64,000 nucleotides of DNA from Oceaniglobus ichthyenteri (GTDB lineage: Bacteria; Pseudomonadota; Alphaproteobacteria; Rhodobacterales; Rhodobacteraceae), in NCBI RefSeq assembly GCF_003057885.1, contig NZ_QAGK01000001.1:248001-312000 (forward strand), in the 5' to 3' direction. Below the pieces are notes generated by a model, which saw only the letters and a program-made list of their open reading frames with translations, did no database searches and was not told where the DNA came from. The translations under genes and the position numbers were made by a program. Positions 8,195 through 17,649 of this stretch are shown here, piece by piece; position 1 is the first letter of the stretch; each line of letters begins with the position of its first letter.

Positions 8195-10870
8195 TTATTC
8201 TGCCGCTTCGGCGTCGGCATTGGTCAACCGCCGGGGCAATGTCACGCGAAACGCAGCCCCGCCCTGCCCCGGTACATAGGTCAGTGATCCACCCAACCGC
8301 GCCGCAATTTCACGGCAGATCGCCAGCCCCAAACCGGCCCCGCCCGACGCGCGCGTATCACCAAGACGCGAGAATTTTTCAAAGATCAACGCCTGATCTT
8401 CGCTTGGAATACCGCTGCCGTTGTCAATGAAATCAATCACCGCGTGCTGTTTATTATCGCGCACCAGAATACGCAGAACCGGCGTGTCGGCGTCACAGTA
8501 TTTCTGCGCGTTCGCGATCAGATTGATAAACACCTGGGCCAAGCGATCGGCATCGGTAAACAGGACCAACCGTTCCTGCAACGGCTGGCGTTCAATCCGC
8601 AAGGCCGAAGCATTCTGGCCGGTGGCGGCGATGGCGCGGTCAATGATATCGCCCAGGATCGTCACCTCGTTATAAAGGGTCACCTGGCCGCTTTCCAGAA
8701 CACTGAGATCCAGCAGATCATCCAGAACGCGGGTCAGGCGCCGGGCCTCGTCGTGGATGATGCGGGAATATCGCGCGCGCGCCTCGGGCTCCATATCACC
8801 TCCATCGCGCAGGATTTCCGAAAATGCCCGGATCGATGTCATCGGAGTGCGCAATTCATGGCTGATCTGGCTTAAAAACTCGTCTTTCTGGATGCTCAGC
8901 GCGGTCAGTTTTTCATTGGCCACGCGCAACTGGCGGGCGGTGCGGCCCAACTCTTCAGATTTCGCCTCAAGTTGGTTGGAATATTCCATCATCTGCGCGG
9001 TTTCATCGGCAACGCGCATCAATTCGCTGACCGACACTGCCGATCCGCCGGTGATTTGCCCCATCATCGCATGGGCCGTGGCCGCGCCGACAGACCCGGC
9101 CAGTTCCCGCTCCAACCGCTCCAGAAATGCGCTGGTGGTGTCGGGCAGATACCCCTCTTTTCCCTGCTCCAGAGCGACCGATTGAAACAGGGCCTGGGCC
9201 TCGGCGCTGCCCAGGATGCGCTGTGACATCATCAATAAATCTTCGGCGTCGACCGTGCCGGGCGAAAACGCCCGCGCCCCGGCGGAATAGCGCAGGATGT
9301 TGACAAACTCGGCCCCTTGCAACCGCTCGACCGGATTGGGAAAGCTGAGCAGGGACAGCGCCACAAACACCCCGGTGTTCAGGGTAAGCGACCAGATCGC
9401 GGCATGCACGACACCGTCCAATCCTTCGATCCCGAACAACGCCTGTGGGCGCAACCAGCCCATGCCAAACGGCCCCTGGGCCATGGTTTGGGATGAGATC
9501 AAAACACCCTCACCGATGCCGGGCAAAAACAATGTCCAGGCCCAGACGGCAAAGCCCACAATCAACCCCGCCGCCGCCCCCAACCGGGTTGCGCCGCGCC
9601 AGAACAGCCCGCCCAACAGCGCCGGCATGATCTGTGCTGCACCGACGAATGCGATCAGGCCAATCGCCGCCAGGGCCGCGCCCCCGCCCGACATCGCATA
9701 ATAGAAATAGGCAAGCGCCAGCACCGCCATGATCGCAATCCGGCGCGAGCGCAGCATCACGTTGCGCACATCACCCGACACGGTCGCGCCACCCTTGCGC
9801 GCGTTCAACCAGATCGGCATCACGATATGGTTGCTAACCATCGTGGCCAGCGCAATCGCCGCCACGATCACCATGGATGTGGCCGATGAAAACCCGCCAA
9901 GAAACACCAGTGTCGCCAACCCTTTTTGCTCAAACGCCAATGGCACGGTGAGAACAAACAGATCCGGGTTCGACCCTTCGGGCAACACGTTCAGACCGAC
10001 CACCGCGATGGGCAGCACGAACAGGCTCATCAAGAACAGGTACAGTGGAAACGCCCAGGCCGCCGTTGCCAGATGGGATTCGTTTGAGTTTTCAACCACC
10101 ATCACCTGAAACATGCGCGGCAAACAAATGCAGGCCGCCGCCGACAGAAATGTCAGGGTGACCCAGCGGCTCTGATCCATTTTCCAGGTTGAAATCGGGC
10201 TGTCCTCAATCATGCGAAACACGTCGCCCGGCCCGCCGGCCACGCCCCAGACGACAAAACCCCCAACCGCCAAAAGCGCGATCAGCTTTACAACCGCCTC
10301 AACCGCGATGGCGGTGACGATGCCGTGGTGGCGTTCGTCAATATCCAGGTTCCGGGTGCCGAACAAAATGGTAAACACGGCCAGACCGGCGGCAACCCAG
10401 AATGCCGTACCTTTGGCGTATCCATCGGTAAAAATCGAAAAAGACAAGGTAACCGATTGTAATTGAAGCGCAATATATGGCGTGGTAAAAACCACTGCCA
10501 AAATCGTGACCAGCACCCCCAACAGATTGGATTTGCCATAGCGCGATGAAATCAGATCCGCGATCGAGGTGATGCGTTGGGTGCGCCCGATCCGCACCAG
10601 TTTGCGCAGCAAACCCCACCATCCGATCATGACCAAGGTCGGGCCAAGGTAAATGGTCACAAATTCCAAACCCGACCGCGCGGCATAGCCAACGGCGCCA
10701 TAAAACGTCCAGGCGGTGCAATAGATCGACAGCGACAGCGTATAAACCAAGGGCGAGCGAAGGATGCCCAACCGCCCCCGCAGCGCGCGTTTTTCAGCCA
10801 GAAACGCAACCGCGAACAGAAACGCGACATAGGCAAAACACGCCAAAACCAGCATGTTGAACGTCAGCAT
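8195..10870 (-). CDS. CbrA/CrbS-like histidine kinase with sodium:solute symporter domain
   Basis: An 891-residue sensor kinase. Residues about 1-480 form a multi-helix SSS transporter domain (KRALRGRLG, then YCTAWTFYGAVGYAARSGLEF). A linker with a coiled coil follows, then HisKA with the H-box SHELRTPMTSIRAF near residue 670 and an HATPase with NLIANAQK, DNGSGIP and GGAGLGLA. There is no fused receiver, unlike some relatives. CrbS/CbrA proteins sense carboxylates or carbon status; CrbS controls acs in Vibrio and Pseudomonas. The ATG at 10870 overlaps the stop of the upstream small gene (TGATG), implying coupled translation. Its receiver-only partner and acs nearby suggest acetate or carboxylate sensing. 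Confidence 0.88.
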   Translation of the reverse strand: MLTFNMLVLACFAYVAFLFAVAFLAEKRALRGRLGILRSPLVYTLSLSIYCTAWTFYGAVGYAARSGLEFVTIYLGPTLVMIGWWGLLRKLVRIGRTQRITSIADLISSRYGKSNLLGVLVTILAVVFTTPYIALQLQSVTLSFSIFTDGYAKGTAFWVAAGLAVFTILFGTRNLDIDERHHGIVTAIAVEAVVKLIALLAVGGFVVWGVAGGPGDVFRMIEDSPISTWKMDQSRWVTLTFLSAAACICLPRMFQVMVVENSNESHLATAAWAFPLYLFLMSLFVLPIAVVGLNVLPEGSNPDLFVLTVPLAFEQKGLATLVFLGGFSSATSMVIVAAIALATMVSNHIVMPIWLNARKGGATVSGDVRNVMLRSRRIAIMAVLALAYFYYAMSGGGAALAAIGLIAFVGAAQIMPALLGGLFWRGATRLGAAAGLIVGFAVWAWTLFLPGIGEGVLISSQTMAQGPFGMGWLRPQALFGIEGLDGVVHAAIWSLTLNTGVFVALSLLSFPNPVERLQGAEFVNILRYSAGARAFSPGTVDAEDLLMMSQRILGSAEAQALFQSVALEQGKEGYLPDTTSAFLERLERELAGSVGAATAHAMMGQITGGSAVSVSELMRVADETAQMMEYSNQLEAKSEELGRTARQLRVANEKLTALSIQKDEFLSQISHELRTPMTSIRAFSEILRDGGDMEPEARARYSRIIHDEARRLTRVLDDLLDLSVLESGQVTLYNEVTILGDIIDRAIAATGQNASALRIERQPLQERLVLFTDADRLAQVFINLIANAQKYCDADTPVLRILVRDNKQHAVIDFIDNGSGIPSEDQALIFEKFSRLGDTRASGGAGLGLAICREIAARLGGSLTYVPGQGGAAFRVTLPRRLTNADAEAAE

Positions 10871-11136
10871 CAGCGCGTGCCGCTGTCCGGTGGGGCGGCG
10901 CGGATCAGGCGGCGTGACAAAATCCCCGCTGTCACGATAAGCAGCGTCCAGACCCCGAACAGATACAACCCGCCCACCGCGACCGAGGCATCCGCGGCCC
11001 CCGGACCAGCCCACAACATCGGCAGCATGCACAGGATAAACCCGGCAACCGGCAAAATCCGCGCGGCATCCATCAACCGGCGCCGGCGATAGGTCTGACG
11101 CTCAAGAAACAGGGGTTCGGTGGGGCGATTGGCCAT
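10870..11136 (-). CDS. Small membrane protein coupled to the SSS-domain kinase
   Basis: An 88-residue protein with a basic N-terminus (RQTYRRRRLMDAAR) and two membrane helices (about residues 26-43 and 52-73). It lies one base after the receiver gene and its stop overlaps the kinase start, so the three genes form one unit. Pseudomonas cbrA is preceded by a small coupled gene, cbrX, and small subunits also accompany true symporters such as ActP; by analogy it may assist folding or signalling of the SSS domain. No sequence family was recognised with certainty. Confidence 0.75.
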   Translation of the reverse strand: MANRPTEPLFLERQTYRRRRLMDAARILPVAGFILCMLPMLWAGPGAADASVAVGGLYLFGVWTLLIVTAGILSRRLIRAAPPDSGTR

Positions 11137-11137
11137 G

Positions 11138-11524
11138 TCAGGCGCCCGGGCTTTGGGTGGCGGCGTATAACTCTTGCACGCAGGCCAACATTTCGGCGTT
11201 GGAAAACGGTTTGGTCATGAACCGGTTGGCCCCATTGCGCGCCGCCATGTCGCGGTCTTTTTGCTGACCACGGGCCGTCAGCATCAGCACCGGAATGTCG
11301 GCAGTTTTGGAATCTCCGCGCAGATCCCGCAATATTTCAAACCCCGACCGCCCCGGCAGCATGGCATCCAGCACGATCACATCAGGCACCCGCCGCGCCA
11401 CCGCCGACAGCGCCGTTGCGCCATCGGCATGGGTATCGACAGACCAGCCATCGCGCGACAGGATGAATCGCACCGCTTCGATTATATTCGGCTCGTCCTC
11501 GATCAACAAAACCCGTTTTGCCAT
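11138..11524 (-). CDS. Stand-alone receiver-domain response regulator
   Basis: A 128-residue CheY-like receiver with no output domain. Phospho-acceptor Asp53 (VIVLDAMLPG), acidic pair in LLIEDEPN, Thr83 (MLTARG) and Lys105 (TKPF) are all present, so it should be phosphorylated normally. It precedes the small membrane protein by one base and the kinase by one more gene, which makes it the probable partner of that kinase. With no DNA-binding domain it must act through protein contact or a phosphorelay; the CrbR/CbrB partners of related kinases do bind DNA, so the output here differs. Confidence 0.9.
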   Translation of the reverse strand: MAKRVLLIEDEPNIIEAVRFILSRDGWSVDTHADGATALSAVARRVPDVIVLDAMLPGRSGFEILRDLRGDSKTADIPVLMLTARGQQKDRDMAARNGANRFMTKPFSNAEMLACVQELYAATQSPGA

Positions 11525-11644
11525 CGCACCTCCCTGGACCGGTCTTTTGACCTTGGTCGGGGCAAGTATGGCACCCTGCCCGCCCCCCTGTCAAAGCGCG
11601 TTCTGATGGCGCGGGGCGGGAAATGTCGGGCGGCAAACCGCAGA

Positions 11645-12940
11645 TCAGGCGCTGTGTTCGGCCACGATCGCCGGTTCCCGGCGCGCGGCACAGGCCCGGC
11701 GCGGGCAAATCCGGCACGATGTGCCCACAGGATATCCCGACGCTTCGCTGTCATGGGGCAGGATCAGCATCGCCGCCGTGACCACCGGCACGCTGTCAAA
11801 CCCCCCGGGATAGGCTTTGTGCGCTACCGCATAACAGGTGAACCGCGGGGTAAGTTGGCCGACCTGTTCAACAACCTGACGGATCGGCGTGTGTGGCCGT
11901 GACAGCGCCTGATACATCGGCCAAAGAGGGCACGCAGCGCCAAACCGGGGCAGCGCGAAACCATCCAGAGGTTTGCGAAAAGTCAGCGTGCCTGACCCGT
12001 CGCAAACCACCAAACCAACCGCCCGTCCGGCCCAACCATCGGGCATCGTCGCCAACCGGCGAAAAACGGTAACAAGATCGGTTTGAAACCTCTGCGCCAA
12101 ATGCTGAGGATCGGTGATTTCCCCAAGTGCATCTGCCAGATCCGATAATGGGATGGTCAGGGCATCGGCGCGATATTGCGCCGCATAGGCCAACATCAGC
12201 GTCCGTGCCGACCCCGCCGCGCCATTGGGCAGAACCGCCTCAATATCCATATCCCGCACTTGGCCGTGTTCCAACGCCGCAAGATGATAGTGGTGCGCGG
12301 CCAACCACGCCTCAAGCTCTTCTTGCGGCGCGGCGATTGTGGCGTCGGCCTGTTCACCGGCATCAAGATAGCCAACCAGACTTTGCGCGCTTTCGGCCAG
12401 ACGCTGACTGTCCTCAAACAGATTGCGGTGAAAGCGGGTTTGCCATTCGCGGTCAATCTCGCCGTCTTCGGCGAGAATTGCGCTGGTTGATCGAATGGCC
12501 GTGACCGTTGACAAAACATCGTGCAACGCCTCAGACAGGAACGGGTCGTGGGTCATCCGGTCTGACAAGTTTTCAACCGTGCGCTGCAATCCGGCAATGC
12601 GGCGGGCCTGTGCGATGGTCAGCCCGGCCCAATCGGGAAACCGGGCGGCGAAATCTTCGGCCTGGGCGATGTTTGGGGCACCGTCGGGGATTTGCGCCAG
12701 GGCATCGCGCAACCCCTCGATCAACGCCGCCTCGGCGCCTTGGGTCAAGGTTACAACATCCGTGGCCAGGGCGCGGGCGGCCCTGCTCAGCAGTTTTCCG
12801 CCGATTCTGCGCCGGTTGTGTTCGATCAAATTCAGATACGACGCGGAAATTTCCATCGCCTCGGCCAATGCGCCCTGTTTCATCTTCAGATCCAGCCGCC
12901 GCGCCCGAATCCGGCTGCCGGTGACTGTGGAGTTCACCAT
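11645..12940 (-). CDS. Short-chain fatty acyl-CoA regulator (ScfR/PccR/RamB type)
   Basis: A 431-residue one-component regulator. Residues about 7-62 are an XRE-type helix-turn-helix (RARRLDLKMKQGALAEAMEI, then YLNLIEHNRRRIGG). The rest matches the family that includes RamB and Rhodobacter PccR, ending in the cysteine cluster VGTSCRICPRRACAAR. Family members sense short-chain acyl-CoA thioesters and control propionate, acetate and glyoxylate-cycle genes. It sits between the kinase module and the ABC-acs operon, divergent from the latter by 214 bases, so that operon is a natural target. The published PccR-type TTTGCAAA repeat is not evident in the intergenic region. The ATG at 12940 lacks a clear ribosome binding site. 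Confidence 0.85.
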   Translation of the reverse strand: MVNSTVTGSRIRARRLDLKMKQGALAEAMEISASYLNLIEHNRRRIGGKLLSRAARALATDVVTLTQGAEAALIEGLRDALAQIPDGAPNIAQAEDFAARFPDWAGLTIAQARRIAGLQRTVENLSDRMTHDPFLSEALHDVLSTVTAIRSTSAILAEDGEIDREWQTRFHRNLFEDSQRLAESAQSLVGYLDAGEQADATIAAPQEELEAWLAAHHYHLAALEHGQVRDMDIEAVLPNGAAGSARTLMLAYAAQYRADALTIPLSDLADALGEITDPQHLAQRFQTDLVTVFRRLATMPDGWAGRAVGLVVCDGSGTLTFRKPLDGFALPRFGAACPLWPMYQALSRPHTPIRQVVEQVGQLTPRFTCYAVAHKAYPGGFDSVPVVTAAMLILPHDSEASGYPVGTSCRICPRRACAARREPAIVAEHSA

Positions 12941-13154
12941 GGTAAAAAACTTGTGATTTCAGTCACTTTCTGCACCTTGTCGATAATTTATTTACAAATC
13001 CCAATCTCAACCTGTCCAAAACTTTACAGAAGTTTCGTTGAAAATGAACCCTTTGTTGCGGTCTTTTCTTGCGCCGCGCATTATGGGCGCAGTCCTGTAA
13101 AAGGACAGCCCTGGCGCAAAGCCCGGGACGAAGACATCATAAAGGGAGGACTTT

Positions 13155-14531
13155 ATGTCTAAATCGAACTTCACACGCCGTGGGATGTTGAAAACCGGCG
13201 CGGCAACGGGCGCAGGCCTGGCGATGCCGACCATTTTCACCGGCGCTGTATGGTCGGACGGCCACACCGGGTTCACCAACGCGCCGCAGGGCGACACGGT
13301 TACCCTGGGCTTCAACGTCCCTCAATCAGGCCCCTATGCCGATGAGGGTGCGGACCAGTTGCGCGCCTATGAATTGGCGGTTGAGCATCTGAATGGCGGC
13401 GGCGATGGCGGCATGATGTCAACCTTCAGCTCAAAAGCGTTGGATGGCACCGGTATTCTGGGCAAAAAGGTGGAATATGTCACCGGCGACACCCAGACCA
13501 AATCCGATGCGGCGCGCGGTTCTGCCCGCTCAATGATTGAAAAAGACGGCGCGATCATGATCACCGGCGGTTCATCTTCGGGTGTTGCTGTGGCGGTTCA
13601 GGCATTGTGCCAGGAGGCCGGCGTTATTTTCATGGCTGGCCTGACCCATGCCAATGACACGACAGGCAAGGACAAAAAAGCCAACGGTTTCCGCCACTTC
13701 TTTAACTCGTACATGTCGGGTGCCGCTTTGGCGCCGGTGTTGGGCAAACAGTATGGCATGGATCGCAAGGCCTATCACCTGACGGCCGATTATAACTGGG
13801 GCTATACCACAGAACAGGCCGTGCGTGAATCAACCGAGGCAATGGGTTGGGAAACTGTGAATTCGGTCCTGACACCGCTGACCCAAACCGATTTCTCATC
13901 CTACATTGCGCCGGTGTTGAATTCAGGGGCCGATGTTCTGGTTCTGAACCATTACGGTGGCAACATGGTCAATTCGCTGACCAACGCGGTGCAGTTCGGC
14001 CTGCGCGAAGCATCGGCCAACGGCAAGAACTTTGAAATCGTCGTCCCGCTGTATTCCGAGCTGATGGCACGCGGTGCCGGGGCCAACATCAAAGGCATCT
14101 TTGGCTCGCAAAACTGGGATTGGAAACTGGAAAACCAATTGGGCGCCCGTTACACCGGCACCAATGCGTTTGTGCAATCGTTCGGCACGAAATACGGCTT
14201 CCCACCGTCGCAGGCGGCCCACACCGGATATGTTCAGGCGATGCTGTACGCCGATGCCGTTTCGCGCGCCGGGTCGTTCAACCCGTGTGCCGTAGCAGAA
14301 GCATTGGAAGATTTCGAATTCGATGGTCTGGGCAACGGCCCGACCCTGTATCGCGGCGCCGATCACCAGTGTTTCAAAGACGTGGTCGTGGTGAAGGGTG
14401 CAGAAAACCCCGAAAACGAATTCGATCTGGTGGAGATCGTCGAAGTCACCCCAGCCGAGCAAGTGACCTATGCCCCCGATCATCCGCAGTTTGCCGGTGG
14501 CTCGTTGGGCGAATGTAACCCAGGCGCCTAA
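13155..14531 (+). CDS. ABC transporter substrate-binding protein, branched-chain amino acid/amide type, Tat-exported
   Basis: A 458-residue periplasmic binding protein of the LivJ/LivK superfamily (longer than the usual 370-400). The N-terminus TRRGMLKTGAATGAG is a twin-arginine signal, so it may be exported folded. Residues from about 45 (VTLGFNVPQSGPYADEG) match the periplasmic-binding fold type I. AAGGGAGGA precedes the ATG. It heads a five-gene transporter set followed by acs. The substrate is not readable; coupling with acs suggests a carboxylate or an amide that yields one. A strong stem-loop after the stop probably keeps its message more abundant than the permease messages. Confidence 0.9.
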   Translation: MSKSNFTRRGMLKTGAATGAGLAMPTIFTGAVWSDGHTGFTNAPQGDTVTLGFNVPQSGPYADEGADQLRAYELAVEHLNGGGDGGMMSTFSSKALDGTGILGKKVEYVTGDTQTKSDAARGSARSMIEKDGAIMITGGSSSGVAVAVQALCQEAGVIFMAGLTHANDTTGKDKKANGFRHFFNSYMSGAALAPVLGKQYGMDRKAYHLTADYNWGYTTEQAVRESTEAMGWETVNSVLTPLTQTDFSSYIAPVLNSGADVLVLNHYGGNMVNSLTNAVQFGLREASANGKNFEIVVPLYSELMARGAGANIKGIFGSQNWDWKLENQLGARYTGTNAFVQSFGTKYGFPPSQAAHTGYVQAMLYADAVSRAGSFNPCAVAEALEDFEFDGLGNGPTLYRGADHQCFKDVVVVKGAENPENEFDLVEIVEVTPAEQVTYAPDHPQFAGGSLGECNPGA

Positions 14532-14560
14532 ACGCCCCGGTTCACCCAATCCTGACATGA

Positions 14561-14587
14561 CCAAAGGCGCGCGTTTCGCGCCTTTGG
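14561..14587 (+). promoter_or_regulatory. Intercistronic stem-loop after the binding-protein gene
   Basis: CCAAAGGCGCG and CGCGCCTTTGG form an 11-bp perfect stem with a 5-base loop, 30 bases after the binding-protein stop and 56 bases before the permease start. No T-run follows, so it fits a 3'-end stabiliser or partial terminator that sets the binding protein to permease ratio, as in other ABC operons. Confidence 0.6.
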
Positions 14588-14642
14588 CCCCTTTGCCACC
14601 CCTTTGGGGGATCGGCCCCCTATATGACAAAGGTGGAGAACG

Positions 14643-15674
14643 ATGGACGCCATCATCCTGCAAATTCTGAACGGTCTGGACAAAGGCAGCGCCTATGCGC
14701 TGATCGCTTTGGGTCTGACCCTGATTTTCGGCACCCTGGGCGTGGTGAATTTTGCCCATGGGGCGCTGTTCATGCTGGGCGCGTTTTGCGCCGTGACCCT
14801 CAGCCGGCTTCTCAATACATCCTACACGGTGATCGATGAAAGCCGCACCGATTTTCTGGGCAACCCGATGAAGGTGGACATGCCCTATGTGATGGATTGG
14901 TTCGGCCCCGAAGCGGGGGCCGCGATCATTGACTGGTCTGTGCCCCTGTCGATCGTATTCGCCATTCCGGTGATGATTGCCATCGGTGTGATCATGGAAC
15001 GCGGGCTGATCAAACATTTTTACAAACGTCCCCATGCCGACCAGATTCTGGTCACATTCGGCCTCGCCATCGTGTTGCAGGAAGTGATCAAATTCTACTT
15101 TGGTGCCAACCCAATTCCGACACCGGCGCCCGCCGCCTTTGCCGGATCGTTCGATTTCGGGGTGCTGATCGGGTTTGATGCAGGCAGCATCATTTACCCC
15201 TACTGGCGGCTTGTCTATTTTGCCTTTGCCATGGTCGTGGTTGCCGCTGTGTTTGCCTTTTTGCAATTCACCACCTTTGGCATGGTTGTGCGCGCCGGCA
15301 TGGCCGACCGCGAAACCGTGGGTCTGTTGGGCATCAATATCGACAAACGGTTCACCATCATGTTCGGCATCGCCGCCGCCGTGGCCGGGGTGGCCGGGGT
15401 GATGTATACCCCGATCATTTCGCCCAATTACCACATGGGCATGGATTTTCTGGTTCTGTCGTTTGTGGTTGTTGTTGTCGGCGGCATGGGGTCATTGCCC
15501 GGTGCGGTTGCGGCAGGTTTCCTTTTGGGAATTCTGGAATCGCTCGCCTCGATGGGCTGGGTGATCGATCTGATCCCGGGCATCAACCAAATCATCATTT
15601 ATCTTGTGGCCATCGTCATTCTGCTTACCCGGCCCCGTGGCCTGTTGGGCCGCAAAGGCGTGATGGAGGACTAA
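14643..15674 (+). CDS. ABC transporter permease, LivH type
   Basis: A 343-residue inner-membrane permease of the branched-chain amino acid importer family. The opening [20 protein letters not shown], followed by [18 protein letters not shown], is characteristic of LivH, and the C-terminal [19 protein letters not shown] is the conserved loop contacting the ATPase. A family-typical insert of about 40 polar residues lies near residues 55-95. ATG 14643 follows GGTGGAGAACG. It partners the LivM-type gene 4 bases downstream. Confidence 0.92.
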   Translation: MDAIILQILNGLDKGSAYALIALGLTLIFGTLGVVNFAHGALFMLGAFCAVTLSRLLNTSYTVIDESRTDFLGNPMKVDMPYVMDWFGPEAGAAIIDWSVPLSIVFAIPVMIAIGVIMERGLIKHFYKRPHADQILVTFGLAIVLQEVIKFYFGANPIPTPAPAAFAGSFDFGVLIGFDAGSIIYPYWRLVYFAFAMVVVAAVFAFLQFTTFGMVVRAGMADRETVGLLGINIDKRFTIMFGIAAAVAGVAGVMYTPIISPNYHMGMDFLVLSFVVVVVGGMGSLPGAVAAGFLLGILESLASMGWVIDLIPGINQIIIYLVAIVILLTRPRGLLGRKGVMED

Positions 15675-15678
15675 TCCA

Positions 15679-16866
15679 ATGCTTGGACTGAATTCAAAAG
15701 ACTTTCGCCTGTTGCTCATCGTGTTGGGCCTGACCATGTTGGCGCCATTCATCCTGAACCCTTTTCCCGAAAGCAGCGAATTGGCCCAATTCAACGCCGG
15801 ATATCCGGATTTGATGCAGCGTTTCGTGATCTTTGGTATCTTTGCCATCGGGTTCAACATCCTGTTCGGCCTGACCGGATACCTTTCCTTCGGACATGCC
15901 GCGTTTCTGGGCGTGGGTTCATACGCCGCGATCTGGATGATGAAACTGCTGACGATGAACGTGATCCCGGCGATCATCATGGCGATCGTGTTTGCCGGCC
16001 TGTTCGCCCTGCTTGTGGGATGGATCAGCTTGCGCCGCTCGGGCATTTACTTTTCGATCCTCACCCTGGCCTTTGCGCAGATGTCATATGCCCTGGCCTA
16101 TTCCGTCCTTACCCCGATTACGGGCGGTGAAACCGGGTTGCAGGCGAAAACCTTTGATCCGCGGATCTTGGATGGCAATGCGGGCGAATTGGGCCGCGCC
16201 AACCTGTTCGGTCTGGAAATGAGCAGCAGTTATGAGCTGAACCTTGGCGCTTGGGAGTTTACCTTTAACACCGGGTATTATGTGGCCGCCGTTGTTTTGC
16301 TGATCGGGTTCTACATGTCGATCCGCATCTTTCGCTCGCCGTTTGGGATGATGCTGCGTGCCGTCAAATCAAACCAGCAGCGGATGAATTACACCGGCCT
16401 GAACACCCGCCCCTATACATTGGCCGCATTTGTGATTTCGGGCATGTATGCCGGTCTGGCCGGTGGTTTGATGGTGGCGATGGATACCCAGGTCGGCCCC
16501 GAGCGGATGTTCTGGACCGCCTCGGGCGAGGTGGTTCTGATGACCATTCTGGGCGGGGCTGGTACGTTGATCGGCCCGGTTCTGGGCGCGGGTCTGATCA
16601 AATACATGGAAAACATCATTTCCAAGATCAATGAATCGATCCTGCATCAGTGGTTTGCATTCATGCCTGACGGGCTTGAGGATCTGCTGATTTCTCTGAT
16701 CTATCCGTTCATCGGCAAAGGCTGGCATTTGACCTTGGGTCTGGTGTTCATGCTGGTGGTGATTTTCCTTCCCGGTGGATTGGTGCAGGGCGGGCAAAAG
16801 GTGGCGGGCCTGTTCCGCCGCAAAAAGGCCGAAAAATCCGCAACCGCCACCAAACCCGCAGAATAA
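15679..16866 (+). CDS. ABC transporter permease, LivM type
   Basis: A 395-residue second permease of the same importer. [22 protein letters not shown] near residues 54-75 and [16 protein letters not shown] near 290-305 are LivM landmarks. The C-terminus ends in a basic tail with [12 protein letters not shown] follows the LivH-type stop by 4 bases and the LivG-type gene begins 12 bases after its stop, so translation of the set is tightly linked. Confidence 0.92.
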   Translation: MLGLNSKDFRLLLIVLGLTMLAPFILNPFPESSELAQFNAGYPDLMQRFVIFGIFAIGFNILFGLTGYLSFGHAAFLGVGSYAAIWMMKLLTMNVIPAIIMAIVFAGLFALLVGWISLRRSGIYFSILTLAFAQMSYALAYSVLTPITGGETGLQAKTFDPRILDGNAGELGRANLFGLEMSSSYELNLGAWEFTFNTGYYVAAVVLLIGFYMSIRIFRSPFGMMLRAVKSNQQRMNYTGLNTRPYTLAAFVISGMYAGLAGGLMVAMDTQVGPERMFWTASGEVVLMTILGGAGTLIGPVLGAGLIKYMENIISKINESILHQWFAFMPDGLEDLLISLIYPFIGKGWHLTLGLVFMLVVIFLPGGLVQGGQKVAGLFRRKKAEKSATATKPAE

Positions 16867-16878
16867 GGAGCCACGCAT

Positions 16879-17637
16879 ATGGGCATTCTCGAAGTTAAAA
16901 ATGTGGGCAAACGGTTTGGCGGGCTCAAGGCGCTGGACAATGTTAACCTGAACGTGATGGAAAACACGGTACATGCGATTATCGGCCCGAACGGGGCCGG
17001 TAAATCGACCCTGCTGAATTGTCTGATCGGAAAACTTATCCCCGATACCGGATCGGTCATGTTTGACGGACAATCGGTATTGGGCCGCAAACCCCACGAA
17101 ATCAACCAGATGGGCATTTCGCGGGTGTTTCAGACGCCCGAAATCTTTGGCGATCTGACCGTGTTTGAAAACGTGATGATCCCGATTTTCGCTAAACGGG
17201 ATGGCGCGTTTCGGATGCATGCCTATGAACATATGATGGATGAAAAAGACATCGTCGCCGAAACCGAAAAAATGTTGATCGATGTGAACATGATCGAAAA
17301 ACGCCATGAACACGCGGCGTCCCTGTCGCGCGGTGACAAGCGGCGTCTGGAAATGGCGATGTGTCTGAGCCAACAACCCAAACTGTTGTTGCTGGATGAA
17401 CCGACCGCCGGCATGGCCCGCGCCGATACCAACAATACCATTGATTTGTTGAAAGAAATCAAGGCATCGCGCGACATCACCATGTGCATCATCGAACATG
17501 ACATGCATGTGGTGTTTTCATTGGCCGAACGGATTACCGTGTTGGCCCAGGGCACGCCATTGGTCGAAGACACGCCGGAAAACATCAAAGGCCACCCCAA
17601 GGTACGCGAAGCATACCTTGGCGAAGCGGCCGTGTAA
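16879..17637 (+). CDS. ABC transporter ATP-binding protein, LivG type
   Basis: A 252-residue ATPase with Walker A GPNGAGKST near residues 36-44, signature LSRGDKRRLEMAM near 147-159 and Walker B LLLLDEPTAGM near 165-175, followed by the D-loop and the switch histidine in IIEHDMHVV. The signature has SRGDK where the family usually has SGGQ/SYGQ, a mild deviation also found in relatives. The C-terminal EAYLGEAAV is the LivG family end. It works as a heterodimer with the next gene. Confidence 0.92.
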   Translation: MGILEVKNVGKRFGGLKALDNVNLNVMENTVHAIIGPNGAGKSTLLNCLIGKLIPDTGSVMFDGQSVLGRKPHEINQMGISRVFQTPEIFGDLTVFENVMIPIFAKRDGAFRMHAYEHMMDEKDIVAETEKMLIDVNMIEKRHEHAASLSRGDKRRLEMAMCLSQQPKLLLLDEPTAGMARADTNNTIDLLKEIKASRDITMCIIEHDMHVVFSLAERITVLAQGTPLVEDTPENIKGHPKVREAYLGEAAV

Positions 17638-17649
17638 AAGGATACGCAC

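Noticed and set aside
12941-13154. PccR-type TTTGCAAA repeat ahead of the ABC-acs operon
   Set aside because: Only partial AT-rich matches such as TTTACAAAT are present; not enough to call a site.
13923-15434. Long open frame on the minus strand opposite the binding-protein and LivH-type genes
   Set aside because: It is a mirror of two clear plus-strand genes, rich in His and Gly in a way typical of antisense frames, with no domain or ribosome binding site.
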